Part shown: piece after piece, positions 39,513 through 48,374 of the stretch
Position numbering within the stretch: position 1 is the stretch's first letter
Layout: every line of letters starts with the position of its first letter
The notes under the pieces: generated by a model
The model's database searches: none
What the model was told of the DNA's origin: nothing
Seen by the model: only the letters and a program-made list of their open reading frames with translations
Made by a program: the position numbers and the translations under genes
Assembly: GCA_016719225.1 (NCBI GenBank)
Contig: JADKAN010000001.1
Span: 558,001 to 622,000, forward strand
Direction of reading: 5' to 3'
DNA length: 64,000 nucleotides
Origin: Flavobacteriales bacterium
GTDB taxonomy: Bacteria; Bacteroidota; Bacteroidia; Flavobacteriales_F; PHOS-HE28

Positions 39513-40757
39513 ATGCCAACAACGACATCCCAAGAAAGCCGCAGCCAGAAAGCCATCCGCGTCGAAGACAAGTTCGGCGCACACAACTACCACCCGCTTC
39601 CGGTGGTACTGGAAAAAGGCGAAGGCGTTTTCCTTTGGGATGTGGAGGGCAAGCGCTATTACGACTTCCTCAGTGCCTACAGCGCCGTGAACCAAGGTCA
39701 CTGCCACCCGCGCATTATCGATGCCCTTATCGACCAGGCCAAGAAGCTCACGCTCACCAGCCGCGCGTTCCACAACGATGTGCTGGGCGAATACGAAGAG
39801 TACATCGCCAACTACTTCGGTTACGACAAGGTGCTGCCCATGAACACCGGCGCCGAGGCCGTGGAGACCGCCATGAAGCTGGCCCGCAAATGGGGTTATG
39901 ACAAGAAGGGCATCCCCGCGAATGAGGCCCGTATAATTGTTTGCCGGAATAATTTCCACGGGCGCACCATCGCCATTATCAGCGCCAGTACGGATACGGA
40001 CAGCCGTGGCGGGTTCGGCCCGTTCACGCCGGGGATCGACATCATACCCTACGACAACATCCCGGCACTGCAACGCGCTTTGGAACATCCGCATGTGGCC
40101 GCCTTTATGGTAGAGCCGATCCAAGGCGAAGCTGGCGTGATGGTGCCGCACGAAGGATACTTGAAGCAAGCGTTCGAGGCCTGCAAAGCGCGCAATGTCC
40201 TCTTCATGGCGGATGAAGTGCAGACCGGCATTGCCCGCACCGGCAAAATGCTCGCGTGCGACCATGAGGGTGTACGGCCCGATGTGCTCATCCTCGGCAA
40301 AGCCATCAGTGGTGGCGTGCTGCCCGTTAGCGCAGTCCTGGCGGACGACGAGATCATGCTGGTGATCAAGCCCGGCCAGCACGGAAGCACATTCGGCGGG
40401 AACCCGTTGGCGTGCCGGGTGGCCATGGTCGCCTTGGAGGTGGTGAAGGACGAGAAGCTCGCGGACAACGCACAGCGGTTGGGCGAACTGTTCCGTGCCG
40501 AAATGAACAAGCTGGTCAAGGAATTCGGCTTCGTGAAACTTGTGCGCGGCAAAGGCCTATTGAACGCTGTGATCATCGAGCCGCGTGCGGACGGTAGGAC
40601 GGCTTGGGAACTTTGCTTGTTGTTGGCGCAGAACGGCCTGCTGGCCAAGCCAACGCATGGCGACATCATCCGCTTCGCACCTCCGCTCACCATTACCGAG
40701 GAGCAATTGATGGCATGCTGTGCCATCATCCACAAGAGCGTGCAGGAATTCGCCTGA
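39513..40757 (+). CDS. rocD: ornithine-oxoacid aminotransferase
   Basis: 414 residues from the ATG at 39513 (MPTTTSQESRSQ...). Fold-type I class III aminotransferase: MNTGAEAVETAMKLARKWGY, FHGRTIAIISAS, VEPIQGEAGVMVP, ADEVQTGIARTG, and the PLP Lys in LGKAISGGVLPVSAV. KFGAHNYHPLPVVLEKGEGVF is the OAT N-terminus. It transfers the delta-amino group of ornithine to 2-oxoglutarate, giving glutamate semialdehyde (arginine to proline/glutamate). Upstream in-frame codons lie before the -7 box, so they are excluded. Confidence 0.95.
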   Translation: MPTTTSQESRSQKAIRVEDKFGAHNYHPLPVVLEKGEGVFLWDVEGKRYYDFLSAYSAVNQGHCHPRIIDALIDQAKKLTLTSRAFHNDVLGEYEEYIANYFGYDKVLPMNTGAEAVETAMKLARKWGYDKKGIPANEARIIVCRNNFHGRTIAIISASTDTDSRGGFGPFTPGIDIIPYDNIPALQRALEHPHVAAFMVEPIQGEAGVMVPHEGYLKQAFEACKARNVLFMADEVQTGIARTGKMLACDHEGVRPDVLILGKAISGGVLPVSAVLADDEIMLVIKPGQHGSTFGGNPLACRVAMVALEVVKDEKLADNAQRLGELFRAEMNKLVKEFGFVKLVRGKGLLNAVIIEPRADGRTAWELCLLLAQNGLLAKPTHGDIIRFAPPLTITEEQLMACCAIIHKSVQEFA

Positions 40758-40871
40758 TCCGCGCTTCCATTAAATACCGGACACCGCGAGGTTGTGATCT
40801 CAACTTGAACGGCTGGGTCCCATCGGAACTACGGTGGCAGTTCAACACGTGCTCCTGAACAGGCCGTCGCT

Positions 40872-41966
40872 CTATTGAAAGCGGGCCTTCAGCTTGAGTA
40901 TGGGTTTCTCGTAGAGCTCGTAAGAGGCAATAGCAAGGCCCATGAACAACAGGATGCTCAGCGGCGCGGACTTCACCGTGGCCCCGGCTGCACCGGTGCT
41001 CGTGGCCAATACGTGGTAGAGGTATACGCCGTAGGAGATCTTGCCCAGGTAAGCGAGGGGGCGGAATTCCAACAACCGGGTCAGCGCACCCTCTTGTCGT
41101 TCCATGATCGCAAGCAGGAGGACCGCAACGCCAGCGGCTTGTATCACGAAGGCCATCGGAAGCAGCGCAACCGGGAGGTACAGCGGTGATAGGAAAAGAG
41201 CAGCGCTTAGTGGAAAGGCAAGGCTTGACAAAGCCAAGTGCCGACATGCCGCTGGCCGTTTGAACAAGAGCACAGCCATGAACGCACCTACCATGATGGG
41301 GCCTGCCGCTGGGAAGAACCACCGACTTACGAAGAAGGTATCTTGTAATGTGTAAACATGGCCGTTATGAGGAAAGCTCAACCCAGGCAGGACATACGCC
41401 GCTAAAACTGCTAGGGCGACGGCAGCTAGTGCTGCAAAGGCCAACCGACGGTGTGGCAGCAGCGTGATCAAGAACGGCCAAACGAGGTAGAATTGCTCCT
41501 CGACCGCCAACGACCAAGTATGCGAAAGTTGACCGTTCAAGAGAAAATGCGGTATGAAATTATAGAGGTAGGCGAAGGAGAGCAACAGGCCGATGGGATA
41601 CACCGTGTATACCCCGAAAGCTGTGCCGATAAGCAACAGGACCAAAAAGAGAATGAAGGGAGGGGTGAGCCGCAAAAAGCGGCGAGCATAAAAGGAGCGC
41701 AAGTTGATCTTGCCTGTACGGGCCTGCTCGCGGATGAGGATCCGCGTGATCAAGAAGCCGCTCAAGGTGAAGAAAATGTTCACCCCGGTGACCCCGCTGA
41801 CCAGCGGGTGGAAACGGCCCTGGAAGAACGCCGTGTCCGGCAAGTAATCCAGCACGCTCATGTGGGTAAGGATCACCAAGATTATCGAGATCGCGCGCAG
41901 GCCATCAAAACCCTTGATATGACTGGATGCCTTTCCGCTACCCACAAGCTCCGGAGCAGTGCCCAT
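40872..41966 (-). CDS. acyltransferase family 3 (OafA/YrhL-like) membrane protein
   Basis: 364 residues from the ATG at 41966. A longer reading frame on this strand runs on to 42374, but that part overlaps the MORN lipoprotein gene in another frame and has shadow composition. It has about 10 hydrophobic helices. The family motif is I-KGFDGLRAISIILVILTHM (Arg and His of the acyltransferase-3 active site), then FFTLSGFLITRIL and a SLAVEEQFYLVWPFLI. Such enzymes move acyl groups onto cell-surface sugars at the inner membrane. It begins eight bases after the MORN lipoprotein stop; the two are probably co-transcribed. Confidence 0.88.
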   Translation of the reverse strand: MGTAPELVGSGKASSHIKGFDGLRAISIILVILTHMSVLDYLPDTAFFQGRFHPLVSGVTGVNIFFTLSGFLITRILIREQARTGKINLRSFYARRFLRLTPPFILFLVLLLIGTAFGVYTVYPIGLLLSFAYLYNFIPHFLLNGQLSHTWSLAVEEQFYLVWPFLITLLPHRRLAFAALAAVALAVLAAYVLPGLSFPHNGHVYTLQDTFFVSRWFFPAAGPIMVGAFMAVLLFKRPAACRHLALSSLAFPLSAALFLSPLYLPVALLPMAFVIQAAGVAVLLLAIMERQEGALTRLLEFRPLAYLGKISYGVYLYHVLATSTGAAGATVKSAPLSILLFMGLAIASYELYEKPILKLKARFQ

Positions 41967-41974
41967 CGGGTGTG

Positions 41975-42364
41975 CTACTCCACTTTCGAGCGGTCCACTG
42001 TGCGCACCAGCTTTCCCTTCTCGTAGTAAAGCTCGCGGTAGATCTGGCCATCCGGCGCGTAGTCGGTCTGCACTCCCTCTTCCAAGCCGTTCTCCCAATG
42101 CTCGGTGAATTTGCGGGTGCCGTTGTCGTAGAAATAATTCCACTCGCCGTTCTCCTTTCCATCCTTGAAACGCCCACGGTAATCCAACTTGCCGTTCGGG
42201 TGATAGACCTCCTCCATCACCTTCATGGCGCTGTCGCCTTTGCCATCGTAGTGGATCACTACTTCGGGTTTGCCATCGGGGAACCTGCTGGCCACGTAAC
42301 GGTGCGTGGAGCAGCCGAAGGCGAACAGCAGGGTGGCAACAAGTGCGATGTGCAGCGGTTTCAT
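41975..42364 (-). CDS. MORN/YwqK-like repeat lipoprotein
   Basis: 129 residues with a lipoprotein signal (FAFGC at residue 18). Then repeats of the MORN/YwqK type: YHPNGKLDYRGRFKDGKENGEWNYFYDNGTRKFTEHW and QTDYAPDGQIYRELYYEKGK, each an N-G-x2 strand pair. This kind is often annotated as a YwqK-like antitoxin, but no toxin gene is beside it, so the name is not used here. Membrane-anchored, role unknown. It follows the TonB receptor by 31 bases. Confidence 0.8.
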   Translation of the reverse strand: MKPLHIALVATLLFAFGCSTHRYVASRFPDGKPEVVIHYDGKGDSAMKVMEEVYHPNGKLDYRGRFKDGKENGEWNYFYDNGTRKFTEHWENGLEEGVQTDYAPDGQIYRELYYEKGKLVRTVDRSKVE

Positions 42365-42395
42365 CGTTGCGCAAGCTACCGGTTTTCCGTTCCCG

Positions 42396-44912
42396 TCAGA
42401 AGCGGGCGATCACCTTCAGGTTCAACCGGCGCGGGCTCAGGAATTCCGGAATGCCATAATAGCGCCCTTGCACGTCCTGTATCCAGGTGTAATCCACCGT
42501 GTTGTTCAGGTTTATCAGGTTGAACACCTCCAAGGAGATCCACAGGTCCTTGATGTGCCGCAGGAAGTTCGTTTTCTCCTGCCCTGGTGCACCCAACAGT
42601 TGTTTGCTGAAGCCGATGTCCACCCGACGGTACAGGCTGGTGCGCAACGTGTCGGCATACCGGTTGAAGTTCGGTGGCCCGTACGGCAGGCTGGAACCGA
42701 AGACGAGGTTCAGGTGGACCTTGAACGTGGGCCAGTTCGGCATTTCATCCTGGAAGAACAGCGCGAAGCTGACGCGCTGGTCCGTGGGCCGGGGGATGTA
42801 GCCCGCTTCCACACGCGTGCTGTCCACCGGCGTGCGGTCGCGCGTGTCGATACCGTCCGTCCGTTGACCGGCCGCGTTGTAGTAGTGGTAGTAAAAGTCA
42901 CCGTCGAGGTTCTCCTCCGTTTGCATCACGCTGAGCGAGGCCCACGATTCAACGCCCTTGATGAATTCGCCGTTGAGCTTCATATCGATGCCAGCTGCAT
43001 AACCCTTGGCGTTGTTGTTGGCGTAGTACCGGATGCGCACGTTGTCCAGCTCGTAGGGGTTCAGGTCGCTCAGGATCTTGTAATACGCCTCCGTGGTGAA
43101 CTTGAACGGGCGGTCCCAGATCTTGAACTGCCGGTCCATGCCCACGATGAAGTGGATGCTCCGCTGCGCCATGACGTCGGGGTTCAGCATGCCGCTGAAG
43201 TTGCGCAGTTCGCGGTAGAACGGCGGTTGGTAGTAAAGTCCGGTAGCGAACCAGAAGCTGTAGTCGTTCGGCACGGTATCGCCCGCAGCGTTCAGCTTTT
43301 TCCAACCGGGATGGTAGGCCAGCCGCACCCGCGGACTGATCACCGTCTGTCCGTTGTAGCTCCAGTTCTGTCCGCGCACGCCGGCCACCAACGCCCAAGA
43401 GCGGTCGCGTCCGCGCTTCCATTCCCAAGCGTTCTGCACATAGGCTGAAGTACGCAAGCTTTTCAGATCGATGTTGCTCTTCACACTGGTCTGCAGGTTG
43501 AGCGAATCACCGCTGCTCTGCGGAATGCTGTAGCCCGCGCTGTCCACCACGTACCATTCGTTCAGGCGGTCACTGATGGCCTCCGTGCGCGCTTCCACGC
43601 CCCATTGCAGGTTGGAATTACCACCGGTGCCGTAGGTCAAGGAGCCTTTGTGCCCGAAGCTGGCCACGGTCGCTTCGAGGTTGTTGCGTGCATGGTCCAA
43701 GTAGCCACCGACGCCGAGGTCGCGCACCACTTGGCCGAACTGGTCACTGCCGAGGTTGCGGTCGAGTTCGCCCAAGCGGTATTCGCCCAGAATGTCCAAG
43801 TGCTCGGTCTCGTAAGTGTTGAACACGCTTCCCGTGAATTTCAAAAGCGTGTTCTTGTTGGGCCGGACGTTCAGGTTCAACGCGCCGGAAAAAGTCTCGT
43901 ACGCCGTCTTCTCCTGCCCTTCGAAATACACGGTGTAGCGCAGGGCTTGGTTGAAGTTGCCCAACTCGGTCTCCCGGTCCTGTGGTACCACGTCGTAGCG
44001 GTTCTTGGAGTACAGGCCCAGGAAGCCGAGCTCCACTTTGTCGCTCAGGTCGTATGTCCAGTAGCTCTGCAGGTCGGTGTAGGTGGGCGTGTAATCACCT
44101 TTGGTATCCAGCCCCTGCAGCACGGTGTTCAACGTGCGATAGCGGAAGCCGGTGATCTGGCGCAAGCGTTGTTTCGCCATGGCACTGCCCACCGTTACCG
44201 AGCCGCCCAGCAGGCTGGCGCTCGCAATGGCCTCGAACTCGCGCGGACGTTTGTATTGGATGTCCAGCACGCTGCTCATCTTGTCGCCGTAGCGCGCCTC
44301 CCAACCACCAGCGCTGAAGTGTATCCGCTCGATCATGTCCGGGTTGGGGAAGCTCAAGCCTTCCTGCTGGCCGCTGCGGACCAGGAACGGCCGGTACACT
44401 TCGATGTCGTTCACATAAACAAGGTTCTCGTCGAAGTTGCCGCCACGCACGTTGTATCCGCTGCTCAGCTCGTTGCGCGTCATCACTCCGAGGCTGCCCT
44501 GCAGCAGGCTGTTCACGTCGCCCAGCGACGGCTGGAAATGCGACGTGCGTGCGTTCAGCTTATCGATGCCTGCGTCGCGCAGCCGCTCGTTCGTTACCGT
44601 TACCGTGTTGATCGTTGTGGAACGTATTGTGACGTCCAGCGTGCGGTTCTCTCCGGCTTTCAGTTCCATGTTGCGCTCCACGGTCTCCGCACCGGGGTAG
44701 GCGTAGCGCACGGTAATGGGCCTGCCTGCGGGGACCGTCAAGGAATAGCTTCCGTTCGAGCCTGCCGATGTCGCGGATGCGCCTGCAACGGCAACGCTGA
44801 CATCCGGCAAAGGGCGGTTCTCATCATCGCGCACCACACCGCTCAGGATGGCGGTCTGGGCATGGACCAAAGAGGGCAGAAACAACCACAGGAACAGGAA
44901 AATACGACGCAT
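42396..44912 (-). CDS. TonB-dependent receptor with carboxypeptidase-like plug extension
   Basis: 838 residues from the ATG at 44912, which begins a signal peptide (MRRIFLFLWLFLPSLVHAQ). An N-terminal carboxypeptidase-regulatory-like beta-sandwich (SGVVRDDENRPLPDVSVAVAGASATSAG...) precedes the plug (SLLQGSLGVMTRNELSSGYNVRGGNFDENLVYVNDIEVYRPFLVR) and a 22-strand barrel ending in the C-terminal aromatic FLSPRRLNLKVIARF. No SusD-type lipoprotein gene is adjacent. The ligand is unknown; a FucP-like permease lies upstream on the same strand. Confidence 0.92.
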   Translation of the reverse strand: MRRIFLFLWLFLPSLVHAQTAILSGVVRDDENRPLPDVSVAVAGASATSAGSNGSYSLTVPAGRPITVRYAYPGAETVERNMELKAGENRTLDVTIRSTTINTVTVTNERLRDAGIDKLNARTSHFQPSLGDVNSLLQGSLGVMTRNELSSGYNVRGGNFDENLVYVNDIEVYRPFLVRSGQQEGLSFPNPDMIERIHFSAGGWEARYGDKMSSVLDIQYKRPREFEAIASASLLGGSVTVGSAMAKQRLRQITGFRYRTLNTVLQGLDTKGDYTPTYTDLQSYWTYDLSDKVELGFLGLYSKNRYDVVPQDRETELGNFNQALRYTVYFEGQEKTAYETFSGALNLNVRPNKNTLLKFTGSVFNTYETEHLDILGEYRLGELDRNLGSDQFGQVVRDLGVGGYLDHARNNLEATVASFGHKGSLTYGTGGNSNLQWGVEARTEAISDRLNEWYVVDSAGYSIPQSSGDSLNLQTSVKSNIDLKSLRTSAYVQNAWEWKRGRDRSWALVAGVRGQNWSYNGQTVISPRVRLAYHPGWKKLNAAGDTVPNDYSFWFATGLYYQPPFYRELRNFSGMLNPDVMAQRSIHFIVGMDRQFKIWDRPFKFTTEAYYKILSDLNPYELDNVRIRYYANNNAKGYAAGIDMKLNGEFIKGVESWASLSVMQTEENLDGDFYYHYYNAAGQRTDGIDTRDRTPVDSTRVEAGYIPRPTDQRVSFALFFQDEMPNWPTFKVHLNLVFGSSLPYGPPNFNRYADTLRTSLYRRVDIGFSKQLLGAPGQEKTNFLRHIKDLWISLEVFNLINLNNTVDYTWIQDVQGRYYGIPEFLSPRRLNLKVIARF

Positions 44913-45057
44913 GCAAGGGTTTCGGTGGAAGGGCAGGGGAACTCGCGCTGGCCAAAGTAACGGGGAAGGGCCGATCCAATTGCCTTTGAGCCTGTTTTGA
45001 GCGCGCTTGAGGTTTGCAGCTTCTCGCCGCAAGCCTCAAGCTTTCAAGCCACACGTG

Positions 45058-46317
45058 TCAAGCGGCCCAGGCCTTCCTCGCATGCCCTTTCAGGCCGTAC
45101 CACAGAATGAAGAGGTAGCAGGGCACCATCATCCAATACGCCTGTTGGTGCCCGATGGACGGCAGTTCGGCCAGCTTTCCGTAGACCAACGGCAGCACCG
45201 CTCCGCCAGCGATGGCCATGATCAGGAGCGCGCTGCCGGTCTTGGTATGCCGCCCAAGCCCGTTGATCGCCAAGGGCCAGATCGCCGGCCATACCAACGC
45301 GTTCGCGAAACCGAGCAGGGCGATGCACATCACGGAATTGTAGCCCGATAGCTGCGTGGCGGCCACCGTGAGCACCACGCCCAGCACCGCTGAAACCGCC
45401 AAGGCCTTGCTCTGCGCAATGAATTTCGGAATGGCCGCGATACCCACGATGTAGCCCACCACCATCCCGATCAATGTGTAACTGGTGAGGTGTTTCGTGG
45501 CGCTGAGCGGCATGCCCAGCGAACTGCCATAGATGCCGATGGTGTCGCCAGCCATCACCTCCACACCCACATAAAGGAACAAGGCGATCACACCCAGCAC
45601 CAGGTTCGGGAACGATAGGATGGAGCGGCCATCGGTGGAAACTCCGGGCGCGTCCACTTCAGGGTCCAGCTCCGGGAGAGGCGAGAAGTTCACGAAAAGG
45701 CCCAAGGCTACCAGCACAGCGGCCATCACCGCATAAGGCATGATCACGCGGCCGGCCAGTTCATCCAAGCGCGCCGCGCGCAACGGGCCTTCCAATGCGG
45801 CCAGGTCGGTCTGCAAGGAATCCGCATCCGCCAGCAGCAATGCGCCCAAGACGAACGGGGCCAGCACCCCGGCCATTTTGTTGCAAATGCCCATCACGCT
45901 GATCCGCGCGGCGGCACTCTCAATGGGACCCACCACCGTGATGTACGGATTGCTTGCCGTTTGCAGCAGCGAAAGACCCGTACCGATGATGAAGAGCCCC
46001 GCGAGGAACAAGCCGTAGGAGCGGCCCTGTGCTGCGGGGATGAACAACAGCGCGCCCAAGGCCATGGTCCAAAGGCCGTACATCATGCCGCGCTTCATGC
46101 CGGTCTTCCCCAGCACCCACGCCATGGGTAGCGCCGTAACGAAGTAGGCGATGTAGAACGCGAACGTGACGTAGAACGGTTCCGCTCCGTTCTTCAGTTC
46201 GCACACGATCTTCAGGTAGCTGATCAGCGGCCCGTTGATCCACGTGACGAAGCCGAACAAAAAGAACAGCGCGCCAATAATGACGACCGCGGTGGTGGTG
46301 TGTGTGCGTTGGGCCAT
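45058..46317 (-). CDS. FucP-like MFS sugar permease (second copy)
   Basis: 419 residues, about 12 membrane segments. The start MAQRTHTTTAVVIIGALFFLFGFVTWINGPL resembles the FHS helix 1; LGTGLSLLQTASNPYITVVGPIESAAARISVMGICNKMAGVLAPFVLGALLL is the conserved central part. It is related to the permease at 9113-10507 but clearly different in sequence. Inner membrane, proton-coupled hexose import by family. Located upstream of the TonB receptor with a 145-base gap; joint function is plausible but unproven. Confidence 0.9.
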   Translation of the reverse strand: MAQRTHTTTAVVIIGALFFLFGFVTWINGPLISYLKIVCELKNGAEPFYVTFAFYIAYFVTALPMAWVLGKTGMKRGMMYGLWTMALGALLFIPAAQGRSYGLFLAGLFIIGTGLSLLQTASNPYITVVGPIESAAARISVMGICNKMAGVLAPFVLGALLLADADSLQTDLAALEGPLRAARLDELAGRVIMPYAVMAAVLVALGLFVNFSPLPELDPEVDAPGVSTDGRSILSFPNLVLGVIALFLYVGVEVMAGDTIGIYGSSLGMPLSATKHLTSYTLIGMVVGYIVGIAAIPKFIAQSKALAVSAVLGVVLTVAATQLSGYNSVMCIALLGFANALVWPAIWPLAINGLGRHTKTGSALLIMAIAGGAVLPLVYGKLAELPSIGHQQAYWMMVPCYLFILWYGLKGHARKAWAA

Positions 46318-46436
46318 GCGGAATTGTTGCCGGTGAAAGTATCGGCGTGGTTCCTTGGCGACGGACGCGAAGCGATGCAGTTATCCGCAGCGCGCTGTGC
46401 GGAAAAAAGGAGAGCATCCCCGCTAACGGGACACTC

Positions 46437-46462
46437 AAAAGAAAACCCCGGACAGGCCGGGG
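46437..46462 (-). terminator. intrinsic terminator of the small ORF at 46490
   Basis: Minus strand CCCCGG and CCGGGG arms around a 5-base loop, followed by TTTTCTTTT. Confidence 0.75.
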
Positions 46463-46489
46463 TCATGGGTCAACGGGAAGGTATACCGG

Positions 46490-46666
46490 TCAATTCAACT
46501 GCTCCCACGCGCGGCTACCTTGTATGCGGCGGTAACGGGCCATCACCTCCTCGTAGCTCGCGGGCAGGTTCAGGTCCGCCAACGGATCGAACGTCAAGTG
46601 GTCACCACCGGCATAGGTGTCGGGGGCACGCTCTTCAGCGGGCTTTTCAGGTGCGGTAAGTTTCAT
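46490..46666 (-). CDS. small protein of unknown function
   Basis: 58 residues from the ATG at 46666 (MKLTAPEKPAEERAPDTYAGGD...LNLPASYEEVMARYRRIQGSRAWEQLN). It has its own -7 box and a clear terminator, which is the main reason to call it. Acidic N-terminal half and an amphipathic C-terminal helix. No signal peptide or motif recognised. Confidence 0.65.
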   Translation of the reverse strand: MKLTAPEKPAEERAPDTYAGGDHLTFDPLADLNLPASYEEVMARYRRIQGSRAWEQLN

Positions 46667-46699
46667 GCTTAGGCAATAGCTCCTTGCAGGGGGCGAACA

Positions 46700-46707
46700 C
46701 AAAGTTA
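46700..46707 (-). promoter_or_regulatory. -7 box of the small ORF at 46490
   Basis: Minus strand TAACTTTG, full match to consensus, 33 bases before its ATG. Confidence 0.55.
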
Positions 46708-46745
46708 GGTCGCGTTGGCACCGTTGGGCAATTTTCCTCCAACGA

Positions 46746-47603
46746 TCAAAGAATATCGAAGTCCATCGGGTCCCAGCGCACGGTGCGCGGATCCAGCGTT
46801 CGGCCTTGTCCGGTGAGGTCCTTGAAGATGAGGTTGAGCGGGGAGGGGCGGAAGCGCATCGGGATGTTCACGTAAGCCTTGCCGCCCCAGTGCATCGCGG
46901 GATCCAACCCGATGAGCACTTTGCCGAACACTATGCCCGGTTCTTGCGGTAGCACCGCCGCTGGCACCGGTGCATCCAATTCCCCCATCACGAACCGCGC
47001 GCCGTATTGACTGCGATGCGAAAGCACCAGCGACCGTCCTTGTTCCGTGTACGCGGAGTAAGGGTAGGCCGGGTGCTGTACCCGCCAAGCGATCGCAGCC
47101 GCATCGCGCACAGGCGCAAAGGCAGGGATGACCTCCGGGTCCCTGCGCGGCAACGTGCCCACGCCGATCATGGCGCGCAGCGGCGATACCAGTTCAAAGC
47201 CCAGCTTCCGCAGAAAGCCCGGCGTACTGTTCAAGTTCGCCACTCCAGCCACGAAACCGTAGCCCGCATCCGCTGCCAGCGCATAGGTGGCATTCGCCAA
47301 TTTCGTAAAGAGCCCTTTCCCTTGGTGTGCGGGGGCAGTGGCCGTATTCAACGATAACAGGCCCCGTTCCACTGTGCCGTTCACCCTGGCCAACATGGGA
47401 ATGGTGGCATAATGCCCCACCAATTCGGTGCCGTGCCAAGCGTTGAACCCCAAGGCCGAGCCAGTAGGGTTCAGCCGGTACTGCCAGCGCAATACCTCCG
47501 CCGTGAAGTGCTTGGCATCGGGGAATACCCCGGCCAACAACGCCACTACCGGCAGCAGACCAGCGTCCGTTGCATCCACCGGCCTCAGCTCGTAGTCCGC
47601 CAT
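46746..47603 (-). CDS. GNAT-fold N-acetyltransferase-like protein
   Basis: 285 residues from the ATG at 47603 (MADYELRPVDATDAGLLPVVALLAGVFP). The first ~150 residues show a GNAT core: acetyl-CoA loop THQGKGLFTKLANATYALA-like (APAHQGKGLFTKLAN, the Q-x-x-G-K-G/A pattern) and the following strand YGFVAGVANLNS. The rest (about 130 residues) is a second domain with a partial GNAT look (GIVFGKVLIGLDPAMHWGGK). It may modify sugars or small molecules; substrate unknown. A -7 box ends four bases before the ATG. Confidence 0.78.
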   Translation of the reverse strand: MADYELRPVDATDAGLLPVVALLAGVFPDAKHFTAEVLRWQYRLNPTGSALGFNAWHGTELVGHYATIPMLARVNGTVERGLLSLNTATAPAHQGKGLFTKLANATYALAADAGYGFVAGVANLNSTPGFLRKLGFELVSPLRAMIGVGTLPRRDPEVIPAFAPVRDAAAIAWRVQHPAYPYSAYTEQGRSLVLSHRSQYGARFVMGELDAPVPAAVLPQEPGIVFGKVLIGLDPAMHWGGKAYVNIPMRFRPSPLNLIFKDLTGQGRTLDPRTVRWDPMDFDIL

Positions 47604-47607
47604 TCGG

Positions 47608-47615
47608 CGAAGGTA
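47608..47615 (-). promoter_or_regulatory. -7 box directly before the GNAT gene
   Basis: Minus strand TACCTTCG, four bases (CCGA), then ATG. A near-leaderless arrangement. Confidence 0.5.
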
Positions 47616-47719
47616 GCGGCGGTCAGCCTCGGCTTGCGGTAACGGCCATGGGAAAGCTGCACATCGGAATGCGCATACCGGAAGAACGCCCTCCCGCACC
47701 GTGGCATGCAGCGGACGAT

Positions 47720-47727
47720 TACATTTG
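47720..47727 (+). promoter_or_regulatory. -7 box of the tRNA-Thr promoter
   Basis: TACATTTG, full consensus match, 30 bases before the tRNA. The leader between holds a 6-bp hairpin (CCCGGA/TCCGGG, 47733-47751). Confidence 0.6.
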
Positions 47728-47757
47728 CCGCCCCGGATCGGAACGGTCCGGGCAAAA

Positions 47758-47829
47758 GCCTCCTTAGCTCAGCGGTAGAGCAGCTCATTCGTAATGAGCA
47801 GGTCGTCAGTTCAATTCTGACAGGAGGCT
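47758..47829 (+). tRNA. tRNA-Thr (anticodon CGT)
   Basis: 72 nt with acceptor stem GCCTCCT/AGGAGGC and discriminator T. D arm TAGCTCAGCGGTAGAGCA, anticodon stem CTCAT/ATGAG around loop TCGTA region with anticodon CGT at 47790-47792, T arm GTCAGTTCAATTCTGAC. The CGT anticodon reads ACG. CCA is not encoded. Confidence 0.96.
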
Positions 47830-47840
47830 CCGCAACCCGC

Positions 47841-47877
47841 AACACAGCCTCCGGTATTTCCGGGGGCTGTGTTTTTT
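47841..47877 (+). terminator. intrinsic terminator of tRNA-Thr
   Basis: AACACAGCC and GGCTGTGTT arms with inner CCGG/CCGG pairs, then T6. It starts 12 bases after the tRNA. Confidence 0.9.
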
Positions 47878-48062
47878 GCAGCGATCGTGGCAAGGCTTGC
47901 CCGATCCCCCAATGGACGGGGAGCGAATGTCCATCCGTTATCGTGGTGCTTTGCCGGAAACCCCACGGCAGGCAAGGGTTTGCGGCGGTCAGGGTATGTC
48001 GGGTATGATGTCTGCATCAGGAAGTGCGTTCACATACACTAACCCAAATACCCCAAGCAACA

Positions 48063-48284
48063 ATGAGTGCTACAACGGATAAGATCAAAGGGAACTGGAA
48101 CGAAATGAAAGGCAAGCTGAAGCAGCAATACGGCCAGCTCACCGACAATGACCTCACCTATGTGGAGGGGAAGGAAGATGAACTTTACGGTCGCCTGCAG
48201 CAGAAGCTCGGCAAGACCAAGGACCAAGTGAAGGAAATGTTCGACACGCATACCAAGGCAGCCGAAGAGAAGGCACCTCACTAA
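48063..48284 (+). CDS. CsbD family stress-response protein
   Basis: 73 residues from the ATG at 48063 (MSATTDKIKGNWNEMKGKLKQQYGQ). The family motif DKIKGNWNEMKGKLKQQYG and ...LTDNDLTYVEGKEDELYGRLQQKLGKTKDQVKE is complete. CsbD-like proteins are small, abundant, helical and often induced by stress; their molecular function is not known. Ends in its own terminator. Confidence 0.93.
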   Translation: MSATTDKIKGNWNEMKGKLKQQYGQLTDNDLTYVEGKEDELYGRLQQKLGKTKDQVKEMFDTHTKAAEEKAPH

Positions 48285-48307
48285 GGTCAGCGTTGATCAG
48301 TTTGAAG

Positions 48308-48336
48308 GCGGGGAGCGGAAGCTCCCCGCTTTTTTT
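48308..48336 (+). terminator. intrinsic terminator of csbD-like gene
   Basis: Perfect 9-bp stem GCGGGGAGC/GCTCCCCGC with a GGAA loop, then T7. Confidence 0.92.
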
Positions 48337-48374
48337 GCTACATCCACCAGGGCCAACGGTCCGTACATAGCGTT

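Noticed and set aside
41975..42364. YwqK-like protein as an antitoxin
   Set aside because: It has a lipoprotein signal and no toxin partner nearby; the name is only a homology label.
41967..42374. N-terminal extension of the acyltransferase
   Set aside because: It lies in another frame of the MORN lipoprotein gene and has shadow-like Arg/Pro-rich composition.
46387..46407. Hairpin CCGCA/TGCGG followed by A6
   Set aside because: The A run is on the wrong side for a minus-strand terminator, and on the plus strand it has no gene to end.
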